A stretch of DNA of 45,069 nt from Chytriomyces cf. hyalinus JEL632 (Eukaryota; Chytridiomycota; Chytridiomycetes; Chytridiales; Chytriomycetaceae): NCBI GenBank assembly GCA_025435555.1, contig JAIWWG010000162.1, positions 1 to 45,069 on the forward strand, in the 5' to 3' direction. The position numbers and the translations under genes are program-made. This document shows, piece by piece, positions 1-8,550 of this stretch. Positions within the stretch are counted from its first letter, which is position 1; each line of letters begins with the position of its first letter. The notes under the pieces are model-generated. The model ran no database searches. It saw nothing but the letters and a program-made list of their open reading frames with translations, and was not told where the DNA came from.

Positions 1-795
1 GCATCCATCCATTTCGCAACAATATGAGCACTGGAATACAATGCAGCAGATACTCCCACAAACACAGACTGCAAACAAAGTGACCAATAATTGACTCCCA
101 ATTTCGGATTTGAAATCAATGACCGAGAATTCCAACAATTCAACACTTCAAACACGAGTGAGCCAATGGATCCAGTGCCAGCTGCTACGGCTGATGTGAG
201 TTTGAATGAATCCGTGGTTGCATCTGCGACAGTCACAATTGTTTGAACGAGGACAACGAATGCGAGGAGTTTGATGAGTGTTTGTCGCGAGATGTATGCT
301 GAGGATTCGAAAATGTATGCTGTGCGTTGTGTGGTTTACAAGGGCGTCTGTTTGAACAATTTGAGTGATGAGTCATCCCAAGAATGAACAGCACGTACAG
401 CAGCAGTAAGCAGTGCAAAGACTCGCTGATGCAACGATATTTGCGCCAGTACAAAACAAACTGCTATCAGGTCGAAATACGCGCAGAGTTGTTGCAATGG
501 CGTATACAATGATTGAAATGGATCCAGTCAGAAACAGCGCGTGTTGCTGGTTGATCAGAGTGTATAACGCCGTATAGACTGCGCCTAGAACGGAAGAGAG
601 GACGGCAACGGCGGAGACTGCCTCAGCAAGCATCGCTACACTTGGCACCTTTTGTGGATTTAGTAATCTGATTCGGCCAGTTGAGAACAATGGATCCAGA
701 ACGCGCGCAAAAATGATTGGCGCATTCCAACAATACAAATTAGCACATGAGCAGGTCAGTAATGAAGTGGCAACCTTGCAGATATCGAATGCCAA
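1..795 (-). CDS. Multi-pass membrane protein, C-terminus cut by window edge
   Basis: Not recognised. Exon 399-795 reads into exon 1-319 across a 79-nt intron (320-398; GTACGT donor, CACAG acceptor, phase 1), and the frame stays open to the window edge, giving at least 238 residues. About six or seven hydrophobic segments are visible, for example around SVAMLAEAVSAVAVLSSVLG, HALFLTGSISIIVYAIATTL, LIKLLAFVVLVQTIVTVADA and YWSLCLQSVFVGVSAALYSS. There is no signature motif. The start at 793-795 is the first ATG of the frame, but further 5' exons are possible. It could be a heptahelical receptor or another small transporter-like protein; the sequence alone does not decide. It lies about 2.3 kb from the peptide precursor, with the BTB-TLDc gene between them. 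Confidence 0.5.
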
Positions 796-1048
796 GGAGG
801 CAGTTTGTACAATCAGACTATCTCGATGGATGCGGGGGTTCGTATCAGTCAGTTAGTTGGCTGGGAGGCAATGCTGGAGAGAAGAGTGGCATTCCCAAAT
901 CTGAGTTCATAAAAATTTATTCATCTTGAACGGAAACGCCGTCAATTCTTGATCTTTGTTTTGTGTCACTTTTACCAACAAACACCGATTTCTCGCAATA
1001 TTTATTCCAAATTGTTTGTTGTGAACAAGTGCACAAAGAACACGCTCA

Positions 1049-2585
1049 TCAGTTGATGTGGTACACCGCGATATACTCAATCGCACCGCAATCACTCTCA
1101 ACCGCTGACAGTTGTCTGATGAATGCGCATCTTTCTCCGTCGCCAAACCCTGAGAAGATATCCTTGTGCGTCTCAGCAGTCTTTGCAAATTCCTTCATAA
1201 ACCAGCTGAGATTCAATCCACATGAATTCGGTGGTCCGTGGCTTAGATATCCAAAAGGCAAAATCCGGAACGGCCCATTGGGCCCGACAACAAACATGAA
1301 TGACGCATGGACAACTCCCCTCCGCGAATAACTCGACCATTCGTTGGTGAAAAATCTTCCAAAAATATTCCCATTTTTGATTTTTACAAGTGTGAGTGTG
1401 TTCGGGCGATCTTCACATGCCTCGTACAGGTCCCTTTCTATGCTTTTGCCTGGTTTTCCATGAAACAAGAGAACCGGATCGGCAGCAACACTGTGAGACA
1501 GGTAAAGCGACTGGAAGGTATCGCTTGATTTCGCGCATGATCTCCATCAGGCTCTGGTGTGTGGCCTTCCATTGGTTCCCTCCGGATCGCGTTTTCCTTT
1601 TCCAGTGGAATGCAAGCATATCCTGCGCAAATTTCGGAAGCAGAACTTGAAATGGTTCCAGCAAATTGGCGTGTATCGCAGGGATTTTAATCAGCTCCAC
1701 CACGGCCAGCAACGGCTCTATCAACTCGCTGCCTGTTATAATACGAAATCCCTGTGGAAGTTTCGACTCCAGGGAGAGGTCGCTTGGCGTGTTTTGGCAG
1801 GCTTTGCACCAGGCAATCAGGATTCTCCAGCGATCTAATGGTTCAAGCCTTTCGAACAACAGCAGCGTCTCGACATCTTTCTCGTTCATTTGCGCCAACA
1901 CCCCTCGGCCACATTCCAAAGAATACGGCAGGTTCTGCTGCATTTTGCTGAGGGCATACGACTTGCTGTTCACATGCGCGTGCACCCTGTCAAACTGCAC
2001 GTAACATTCGAGCGCGTGTTCCGATGACAGTTTGTTTTCGTTCACAAGGTAATCAACGCATTTTTGCACAAGGCTGACAACAAGGATTTCGTCCGCAAAG
2101 GCAATCAAGCTGGAAACGAGCGACGGTGGAATATCCGCATCGCCCAAGTACAAGTAATCCAGAACAATCTTGGCTGTCTCAGCATCAACGTCTGCGTGGC
2201 GTAGGGTGATTTTCCTGCAAGTGGATTTCGTAGCTGCTTGTCCCTTGTTGGCCTTTGGGGACAACTTTGAACGCCCCTTGCAAATTCCCGTTTCATAACT
2301 TTCATTGGCATGTCGTCCATGTGTCCACTTTTCGGAGAGGGCCTCCTTGTAGTAATCACTCGCCAAGGCAAGCACATTCGCATGGGCAGTCAACACAACG
2401 CCACCTTCAAACACAAGATCCACATCAGCGTGTTCGGTATCCTTTCGGAGCCGTTCCAGCAATGTGCTGGATGCTTTGTTGGGTGTTTCCATTTCGGGCG
2501 AAGTTTGTGAAAACAGTGGAGAACCACCGGTCTTAAATAGATTCAACTCAGCTTTCAGTACTACCGTCCTGTGTACAATATTCAA
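1049..2585 (-). CDS. BTB/POZ-TLDc domain protein (frame break)
   Basis: Two frames join into one protein. The upstream frame (2585 down to about 1530) holds a BTB domain in roughly residues 40-175: HADVDLVFEGG, LTAHANVLALASDYYKEAL and TAKIVLDYLYLGD are typical, followed by a BACK-like helical region. The downstream frame (about 1545 down to 1049) is a TLDc-type domain, with PNTLTLVKIKNGNIFGRFF and a glycine-rich continuation. BTB proteins often serve as Cullin-3 adaptors, and TLDc domains occur in oxidation-resistance and V-ATPase-binding proteins; the role here is inference. The frames differ by one base near the AAA run at 1529-1531, so a single-base consensus error or an unmodelled intron (GTTCTG..CCAG, about 135 nt) would join them. 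A true frameshift mutation is the third option. Confidence 0.6.
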
Positions 2586-3068
2586 GATATGACTTGCATT
2601 AAGCAGTTTCGTATAATCTCATCCTGCATTAAGCAATTTCCAGATGGAAGCATAATCTAACCCAAGCTGGAAGAACTAGTCTCGAAACGTATTTATATCT
2701 TTTTGGTGGGATCCTCGTGTCTCCCCACTGGAAAACAAGGGCGAAAACTCACGGCTAGCGCTGAATCCTTTATTTTATTTTCGGATTAAGGCCATGTGAC
2801 CAAATTATACAGTGTGTACCGTATCGTTGAGCGCACCAGCTTCCCCAAAGTGGCAGCGCATTTAGTTGAAACGAGACTATTTTGTGGCCATCGCAACCAG
2901 CAAGTGCATTTCAATGGTAGCTCCAACTGAATGGCCATCAATGGTCCGTGAAGAAAAAATGTCGCGTTTGAAAATTCCCCCCTTCATCAAGCAAAGAAGT
3001 ATAAGATGCCCAGCCTGCGATGTGACAACCTACCAGTACACCAACCAACAACCAACAACAACACAAAG
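2586..3068 (+). promoter_or_regulatory. Intergenic region upstream of the peptide precursor
   Basis: No gene is visible here. A TATA-like TATAAG lies at 3000-3005, about 65 nt before the precursor ATG, and the probable 5' leader (3035-3068) is rich in CAAC repeats, as in highly expressed fungal genes. TGAAACG at 2867-2873 differs by one base from the yeast pheromone response element TGAAACA. That match is weak on its own. Confidence 0.3.
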
Positions 3069-3936
3069 ATGCTCTTGAACACTGTCGCCTCCGTCGCAAT
3101 TGTCCTTGCTCCTGTCTTCACCAACGCGGCACCCCTCAACGCTACCGCCGTCACCGAGTCTCAACGCGAGTGGTGCTTCATTGACACCCAGTTTGCCTGC
3201 ACTTCCGCGCCAACTGCCTCAGACTTGCCAAACAACCAAGTTCCATGGTGCTTTGTTGACCAGAACCGTGCTTGCCTCGTGGATGAGACTTTGGCTGTCC
3301 TAGCCATGCAGGAAACCTCCGCCTCCGCTGGAAACCCACTCGCGAGACGTTCTCCATTCTACTGCTGGTTCAAGCCAAACACATGTTGGGGATACCTCAA
3401 GCGCGACTCGGAGACTATCGAAGAGGCCAAGCGTGATGAATCTGCCAGCCTTGCCAGACGTTCTCCATTCTACTGCTGGTTCAAACCAAACACGTGTTGG
3501 GGATACTTGAAGCGTGATTCTGAATCTGTCTCTGCCACCGATTCAAACGAAGTTGCGCCAGTCGAAAAGACCCAGCACTCATAGGTGCTTCATCGACACT
3601 CAGTTTGCTTGCACATCCGCACTTTCGAACGACGCTGCTCCAGGTGCTACCGCTCCATGGTGCTTTATGGATGAGAACAAGGAATGTCTGGTCGATGAAA
3701 CGCTTGCAGTTCTGGCTGGTGGTTCTGCCTCTCTCGCCAGACGCTCTCCATTCTACTGCTGGTTTAAGCCAAACACTTGCTGGGGATACTTGAAACGCGA
3801 CTCTGAGATGGTTATCGAGACTGCCGTACAAGCCAAACGCGACTCTGTGACAGTGGCTAAACGCTCGCCATTCTACTGCTGGTTCAAACCAAACACTTGC
3901 TGGGGTTACTTGAAGCGCGACCAAGACAGCGCATAA
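3069..3936 (+). CDS. Secreted precursor of a repeated cyclic-type peptide (alpha-pheromone-like)
   Basis: The start at 3069 gives a signal peptide (MLLNTVASVAIVLAPVFTNA, likely cut before APLN). The pro-region has two cysteine loops, WCFIDTQFACTS and WCFVDQNRACLV. Then come two copies of SPFYCWFKPNTCWGYL, each preceded by ARR and followed by KR, so Kex2-type cleavage is expected. Frame 0 stops at 3584. The same module repeats 412 bp further on, one base out of frame (3586-3936), with two more perfect copies. One fewer A in the run 3565-3568 would fuse both halves; a 76-nt intron 3528-3603 would also work but removes a loop cysteine. The core YCWFKPNTCW shares aromatic-C-x6-C-W with ascomycete alpha-pheromones (WCTWRGQPCW in Fusarium). 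A Kex2-processed RiPP precursor (dikaritin or epichloecyclin type) is the alternative; no UstYa-like gene is nearby. Confidence 0.75.
3351..3912 (+). repeat. Four copies of the 16-residue peptide core
   Basis: The cores lie at 3351-3398, 3462-3509, 3745-3792 and 3865-3912, each followed by a Lys-Arg pair. The peptide SPFYCWFKPNTCWGYL is identical in all four. The DNA differs at about eleven codons if the flanking Arg, Lys-Arg and Asp codons are counted, and every change is synonymous (for example ACA/ACG/ACT for Thr, TGT/TGC for the second Cys). This is a direct sign of selection on the mature peptide, including in the out-of-frame second half. Confidence 0.9.
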
Positions 3937-4003
3937 TTTTCTTCCATTTCCATCTCCTTTTTTTCACACACATCCTTGGCGAATACATTGGATGTCTAGA
4001 TTC

Positions 4004-4009
4004 AATAAA
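4004..4009 (+). terminator. Poly(A) signal of the peptide gene
   Basis: AATAAA lies 68 bp after the second-half stop codon and follows a T-rich stretch. It shows that the message probably runs through both halves of the precursor; there is no comparable signal between 3585 and 3936. Confidence 0.5.
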
Positions 4010-4142
4010 ACAAATCAGTCTTGTGACTGTTTTTAACTGCCGCGCATACTGATGAGTTCGATTCGATGATTGAAGGTATCCGTAAAATATATAATGGTTG
4101 TGTATTTCAACCCTGCGAATCAGCCAAATTCCTAGAACTAAG

Positions 4143-5766
4143 TCATGCCGCCGGCGGAGATGCGGGAACCTCCTCCTCATCTGCTTTAACTCCCGTGTAA
4201 ATTTCTCCAATCACTCCAAGCGCTTCAACACGCCTCTGTAAAATCTCAACGTCTTTCACTTCAGTCTCCGATAGAACCAAATCGCAAACGTCCCTGAGAA
4301 CACTTTCAATTTCCAACTTGGATCCACGCCAAAGCGCCTCCATTCCCTTTGCAGCTGCTTCCTTTTCGAGTAACGCGCGAAATTCTCTCTCAGCATCTGT
4401 CAAGCCGTCTGCGCCGCGTGGCCCTTCTGCAAGAGATTCGGGTAACCGCGAAGAAGCCTTGGATTTATGCGAATTCGCGGTTCCGGTTCCTGAAGCAGCA
4501 GTGTCTGCATCGTTCTCCTTTCGTTTATCGATTTCCTGAATCTTGCTAAATGAAGACTGCAAATCGATTGCAGTTTTAAATGTCCCAACAGTTTCCGTGG
4601 CAATGTGCGCTTTTTCACGCACAAAACTGGCCCATGAGTTTCCGGCGCCCATCCACCGTTTGACCATACTGTCTCCCATTTTGGCGTCCAGCTTTGCCCG
4701 TGCTTGTGCGGCTTTGAGACTGTAAGTGAATCCAACGGCGTGCAGCAGTTCCACACCAAACGACTCTTGCTTCAACTGCTGCGCCTCTTCAGAAATTTTT
4801 GCACGAAAGGCGGCAAGCGCTTTGGACCGCGGCGATTCAGTGTCCCCGTAAATATCGTAATCGAGTTGTGCGCTGGACCAAGAAATGCCGCTATGCGCGA
4901 GCGGGGTCGGTGTTGCAGTGTCCGAGACTGGGAAAGCATCCGTGTAAGCTGTGAGTTTGGTTGCAAGGGTGTCGCCGAGCCTTTTCACGCGTTGCGCTCG
5001 GATTTGGACGCGTTCATGGAGAGAGAGTTCGGGCTGGTTTGATTGCGCCTTCTGCGCATTTCCATCAGACTTTGTGAGGATTTCCTGAAAGTCCTGTGCT
5101 ATAGAAATGTCGCTGCGTAGTCGGAGATAAGAGTGTGTTAAGTGTCAGCGACCCATGTGCAAACACAACAACTCACCCAATGATGTCCACAAATCGCTCG
5201 CCTCCAAACTGCTGCCTGAAGAACTCATTTGCATCCATGAATGGTGCGCCACCGGATGCGTCCTTGCTTGGCTTACCGATTCGATCGTAACTTGAGCGCT
5301 TTGCCGGATCAGACAAAACTAGACGCACGAGCAGTCAGCAAGAGTCGGGATCACAGCCCCATCATTATCATCATCTTACCCTGATACGCCTCTGAAACTA
5401 GTTTAAAGTTTGCCTCAGCCTCTGCGGCATCGTTCTTGTCTGGATGCCACTTCATGGCCATGGCGTAGTACCCCTTCTTGATCGCAGCAGGCGTGGCATC
5501 AGGCGAGACACCAAGAATGTCATAGTACTGTGTGTCTGTTTTGATAGATTGTGGGTTAACTCTTGAAACGATGCGATCATTGCTCCAACACATGAGCACC
5601 TTTGAACACCCTTTGAGTTTGACGGTGTGCATGCAAACTCTGACCCGCATTTGAAGCATTTCAACGTGTCGTGGATGGATTTGGTGGGTATGTATTCGAC
5701 GCTAGTCTTGCAGTGCGTGCATGTGCCCGTTTTGGTTGTTCCGATCGGTCTTGTGTCGATGGCCAT
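4143..5766 (-). CDS. J-domain co-chaperone, Caj1/Djp1 type, with N-terminal zinc ribbon
   Basis: Four exons: 5610-5766, 5380-5535, 5177-5318 and 4143-5112 (introns of 74, 61 and 64 nt), 474 residues. From the start at MAIDTRPIG, a Cys4 zinc ribbon (CTHC, then CFKC about 18 residues later) is followed by a J domain with YYDILGVSPDA and the HPD motif (KWHPDKN). The C-terminal DNAJ-X domain has LKQESFGVELLHAVG and ALWRGSKLEIESVLRDVC, which match yeast Caj1. Such proteins stimulate Hsp70 ATPase; Djp1 works in peroxisomal and mitochondrial import. The frame stays open upstream to an ATG at 5848-5850, so a 502-residue form is possible. The zinc ribbon in front of the J domain is not part of yeast Caj1. 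Confidence 0.88.
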
Positions 5767-5978
5767 TGGGAATGTGGAAAAAGATTTGGACGAACCAGTT
5801 CGCTGCAGAGAACTCTTCACAGTTTCATGAGCAGGGCACGATGCTGGCAATGCGCTATGCCATACCAGTTTCTTGAGGTGCTTTCACCAAAGTGAATTGT
5901 TTTAAATCAGAGAAGACGGATTATTCTTTCAGATTCTAATCACATGATATTAATGTCAGTTATCTTACACATGTCACA

Positions 5979-6049
5979 GCATCAGTGGTTTAGTGGTATA
6001 ATTATCGCCTGCCACGCGGTAGTCCCGGGTTCGATTCCCGGCTGATGCA
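5979..6049 (+). tRNA. tRNA-Gly (anticodon GCC)
   Basis: A 71-nt cloverleaf: acceptor arm GCATCAG/CTGATGC, A-box GTGGTTTAGTGG, anticodon loop CTGCCAC with GCC, B-box GGTTCGATTCC and discriminator A. There is no intron. A T-run terminator (CTTTTGTTTTTTTT) follows directly. The sequence is identical to the copy at 6937-7007. Confidence 0.97.
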
Positions 6050-6158
6050 CTTTTGTTTTTTTTCACAAAAACGCTTTGAGGAACCTCCGCGGCTCTGACA
6101 CGCATATTACGGTGATATGGAAGGATCAGACAACATCAATCTTCATTGTCACGATATT

Positions 6159-6482
6159 ATGGAAACCAAACTCGAGTTACCTCCACATATCGTGTGCCGA
6201 ATCCTGGCATCCGCGCATCCAAACACGAAATTATGGGTAACGCGCGGTTGAAGCCTGCATTTTCGAGACGAAGAAATGAAGCCGCGGCAGGCGCGGGGAA
6301 TTCATCCTCTGAAGCTGATTCTGATCGAGTTCAAATTCATTTCTTGCGGACGATGGGCAACTTGTTTCCACTGGTTCTGGTTTCTGTCAAACGCCTTCCT
6401 GTCTGTGAGTCCGAATGATGAAGTGCGCTCAACCCTGCTCCCGAAATGGACGCGATTCAGTGACGATCTGCTCCAATATTAA
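6159..6482 (+). pseudogene. Possible F-box-like gene remnant
   Basis: From the ATG at 6159 the frame reads METKLELPPHIVCRILASAH, which resembles the start of an F-box. It meets TGA at 6249-6251, then stays open in the same frame to a TAA at 6480-6482 (including KWTRFSDDLLQY). No splice pair of usual length removes the TGA. It could be a decayed F-box protein between the two tRNA genes. The assignment rests on a short hydrophobic and proline pattern only. Confidence 0.3.
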
Positions 6483-6936
6483 GTAAGAGGGCCAAGTAAG
6501 GATTTCCCCAAGAGCGGACCTTCTCTTTTCCAGCTAAATCCGTGAAATTTACCAGTTTGACGTGAGACCGTAGAAGAGTTGCACATGCGGATTCAGCTGC
6601 GGTTACCTGCTTCCCCCTAGGCGCGGAAAGAAGCGGGATTTTCCTGTTGAGTCTACGCCAGCTGACTCTACTGCCTGCACCACAAGCAAAGACCCAATTC
6701 GATATGGCTGAAAGATCTGAGAATATTAATGCAGATTATTAGAAAGAACGCGAAGGTAGCCATGGATCTCATGATTTGCATAGGGCAAGCAGGAGTAAAC
6801 ATGCAATCGCAGAAAGTATGCGTTTTTGGAAGCATTGACTGTTGACTGAGGGTAGGCTGAATTTTGTTGTGATCATCTCATCTTGTTTCACCGCAATACA
6901 GCTGCGATGTTGTGTGCGCAACCAAAAAAACAAAAG
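6483..6936. other. Intergenic, no gene seen
   Basis: No reading frame of interest, repeat or RNA gene is visible between the F-box-like remnant and the inverted tRNA-Gly. Just before 6937 the complement carries the T-run termin­ator of that tRNA. Confidence 0.5.
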
Positions 6937-7007
6937 TGCATCAGCCGGGAATCGAACCCGGGACTACCGCGTGGCAGGCGATAATTATACCACTAAACCA
7001 CTGATGC
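6937..7007 (-). tRNA. tRNA-Gly (GCC), second copy, inverted
   Basis: The reverse complement is identical over all 71 nt to the tRNA at 5979-6049, and 13 nt of the trailer (CTTTTGTTTTTTT) also match. The pair is convergent (tail to tail), 887 bp apart. The 5' end faces the retrotransposon, whose first LTR base is 8 nt upstream of G1. Original upstream sequence resumes after the 3' LTR at 12529. Confidence 0.97.
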
Positions 7008-7009
7008 TG

Positions 7010-7014
7010 TGGCT
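7010..7014. repeat. Target-site duplication, left copy (TGGCT)
   Basis: TGGCT directly precedes the 5' LTR and recurs at 12524-12528 directly after the 3' LTR. Five bases is the usual size for Ty3/gypsy integrases. The site covers positions -3 to -7 relative to the mature tRNA-Gly 5' end. Confidence 0.95.
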
Positions 7015-7334
7015 TGTCACGTAATCTACAGATTCCGTCACGCACGTCCAGAAGCTTCGCCACGCCAATCAAAATTCCCACAGACACAAAATTTACTCAC
7101 AGCAATTCCAACACTCTAACACTCCCCAGACACGATCGCGTCTTCGTTATTACTTTTTCTATCATTTCAAGTGCCACTGTTGTCTTCCTTACATTTGCCA
7201 CAAAGGCTATTTAAGAAGGCCTTTCTTGATTCAATAAAGAGAAGTCTCTCAATAATCTCTTAACTCTCTCAACTCCTCTCAAGTCCTCTCCCAGTCTTGA
7301 AGCTGCAATCGAGCTCCTGACTACTTCCGTAACA
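7015..7334 (+). repeat. 5' LTR
   Basis: A 320-bp repeat running TGTCAC to GTAACA. It contains a TATA-like TATTTAAG (7208-7215) and AATAAA (7233-7238), followed by CTCT-rich sequence. It is identical to 12204-12523 by direct reading. Confidence 0.96.
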
Positions 7335-7336
7335 AT

Positions 7337-7348
7337 TGGTAGCATCGG
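7337..7348 (+). promoter_or_regulatory. Primer binding site
   Basis: TGGTAGCATCGG starts two bases after the LTR. It would pair with a tRNA 3' end CCGATGCTACCA. That implies an A1-U72 acceptor pair, the mark of eukaryotic initiator tRNA-Met, so the primer is probably tRNA-iMet. It does not match the neighbouring tRNA-Gly, whose 3' end would need TGGTGCATCAG. Confidence 0.75.
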
Positions 7349-7395
7349 CAAATTCCTCCAAGTAACTACCGACCTCCAAGAAAACCCCAAGAAAA

Positions 7396-8550
7396 ATGCG
7401 TCCCATCACGAATCAAGAAATGAATCCAGAAGCCCCAAGTGAACAAGTCCAAGTCCAGTTTCAAGCAGTAATCCAGAGGTACGAAGACCAACTCTCCGAG
7501 TACCGTGAAGCCCTCCACAACCTCTACAACGAAGTAGCAGCCCTCCGCACACCTCCAGTACCAGTCCAGACCACCCCAAGCGAACCTCCTGCCACCATCC
7601 AACGTCCATTGCCTCTCTTCAGAATGCCAGCTGTCAAGCCCCTCATCTTCTCTGGGAACCACCGCAACCGTCCCGCTCACGAAATCCAGAACTACCTCGA
7701 TGATTACCTCGAACGCTCCCGTGAAATCTGTACCCTCTATGGTTTTGCTCCTTCCACCAATGACCTGACCCAACAGAACCAGCCTACCTACGTCCAATTT
7801 GTTTCCTCTGGTCTCTCTGAAACTGCATGTGTTGCCTGGCGCCGTTTCCCTGAACAAGAACGCCACCACATGACCTGGAATGACTACGCCGCCTGGATCC
7901 AGAAAGCCTTTGGTTCCCACCTCACTCTCAAGCAAGCCATTGAAGCCATGGAAGACCTCCAACAGACCAGCTCAGCCACCCTCTACACCTCCAAGTTCAA
8001 TGAACTCGTCTCTGCTATCGCCGCCTCAAGTGTCCAGTACCCAGTCAAGCATCTCTGCGTCAAGTACCTCCAAGGCTTCAAGTTCCACATCCGTACCAAC
8101 CCAGCCATCTTTGCCATCGACGAAGACCTTGACCACCTCCAACAAGAAGCTGAAAAACTTGATGACCTCACTTTCCGTCACAACAAACGCAACGCCGCTG
8201 AAATCCGCAAGAACCCCTCAACGGCCTCCACGTCCCGCGCTTCAACCAATCAGTCCTTTCGATCAGCCCAAGGCCACTCCTTCAAAACAGCCATCCCTGA
8301 AACCAACGACCCGATGGACCTTGGGAACACTCAGCAAACAACACCCTACCCACGTCTCACCCCAGAACAGAAAGCACTCTACCATTCCAATGGCTGGTGC
8401 GTTTACTGTCAAGCCAAAGACCACGATACCGACCACTGCTCCAAACTCCGTAACCGTCAAGCCCAGCTTGCCACCAAGCCCCCAGCCAGAATTAACAATG
8501 CCTCAACTCAAGCCGAAGGTGAAGAAGCAGACAGCGAAGTCGAACTCTAA
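7396..8550 (+). CDS. Gag (capsid and nucleocapsid) of the Ty3/gypsy element
   Basis: 384 residues from the first ATG after the PBS. The N-terminal part has a short coiled-coil-like stretch (YEDQLSEYREALHNLYNEVA). The middle is the retrotransposon Gag domain with a W-rich core (VAWRRFPE, MTWNDYAAWIQKAFG). A CCHC zinc knuckle (CVYCQAKDHDTDHC) lies near the C-terminus. It forms the cytoplasmic virus-like particle and packages RNA. Its 3' end overlaps the pol frame, which is +1 relative to gag, the frame relation known from Ty3. Pol has its own ATG at 8498 inside the overlap, so reinitiation is also possible. Confidence 0.9.
   Translation: MRPITNQEMNPEAPSEQVQVQFQAVIQRYEDQLSEYREALHNLYNEVAALRTPPVPVQTTPSEPPATIQRPLPLFRMPAVKPLIFSGNHRNRPAHEIQNYLDDYLERSREICTLYGFAPSTNDLTQQNQPTYVQFVSSGLSETACVAWRRFPEQERHHMTWNDYAAWIQKAFGSHLTLKQAIEAMEDLQQTSSATLYTSKFNELVSAIAASSVQYPVKHLCVKYLQGFKFHIRTNPAIFAIDEDLDHLQQEAEKLDDLTFRHNKRNAAEIRKNPSTASTSRASTNQSFRSAQGHSFKTAIPETNDPMDLGNTQQTTPYPRLTPEQKALYHSNGWCVYCQAKDHDTDHCSKLRNRQAQLATKPPARINNASTQAEGEEADSEVEL

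Noticed and set aside
3528-3603. 76-nt intron joining the two halves of the peptide precursor
   Set aside because: It keeps frame but deletes the first cysteine of a conserved loop, and a single extra A at 3565-3568 explains the break more simply.
3351-3912. Resemblance of CWFKPNTC to vertebrate somatostatin or urotensin loops
   Set aside because: Only a short aromatic-Lys loop between cysteines is shared; the spacing and precursor layout fit fungal Kex2 peptides far better.
6249-6251. TGA reassigned as a sense codon (also 11233-11235)
   Set aside because: TGA ends well-conserved genes here in the expected place (PRE3, pol), so the standard code applies.
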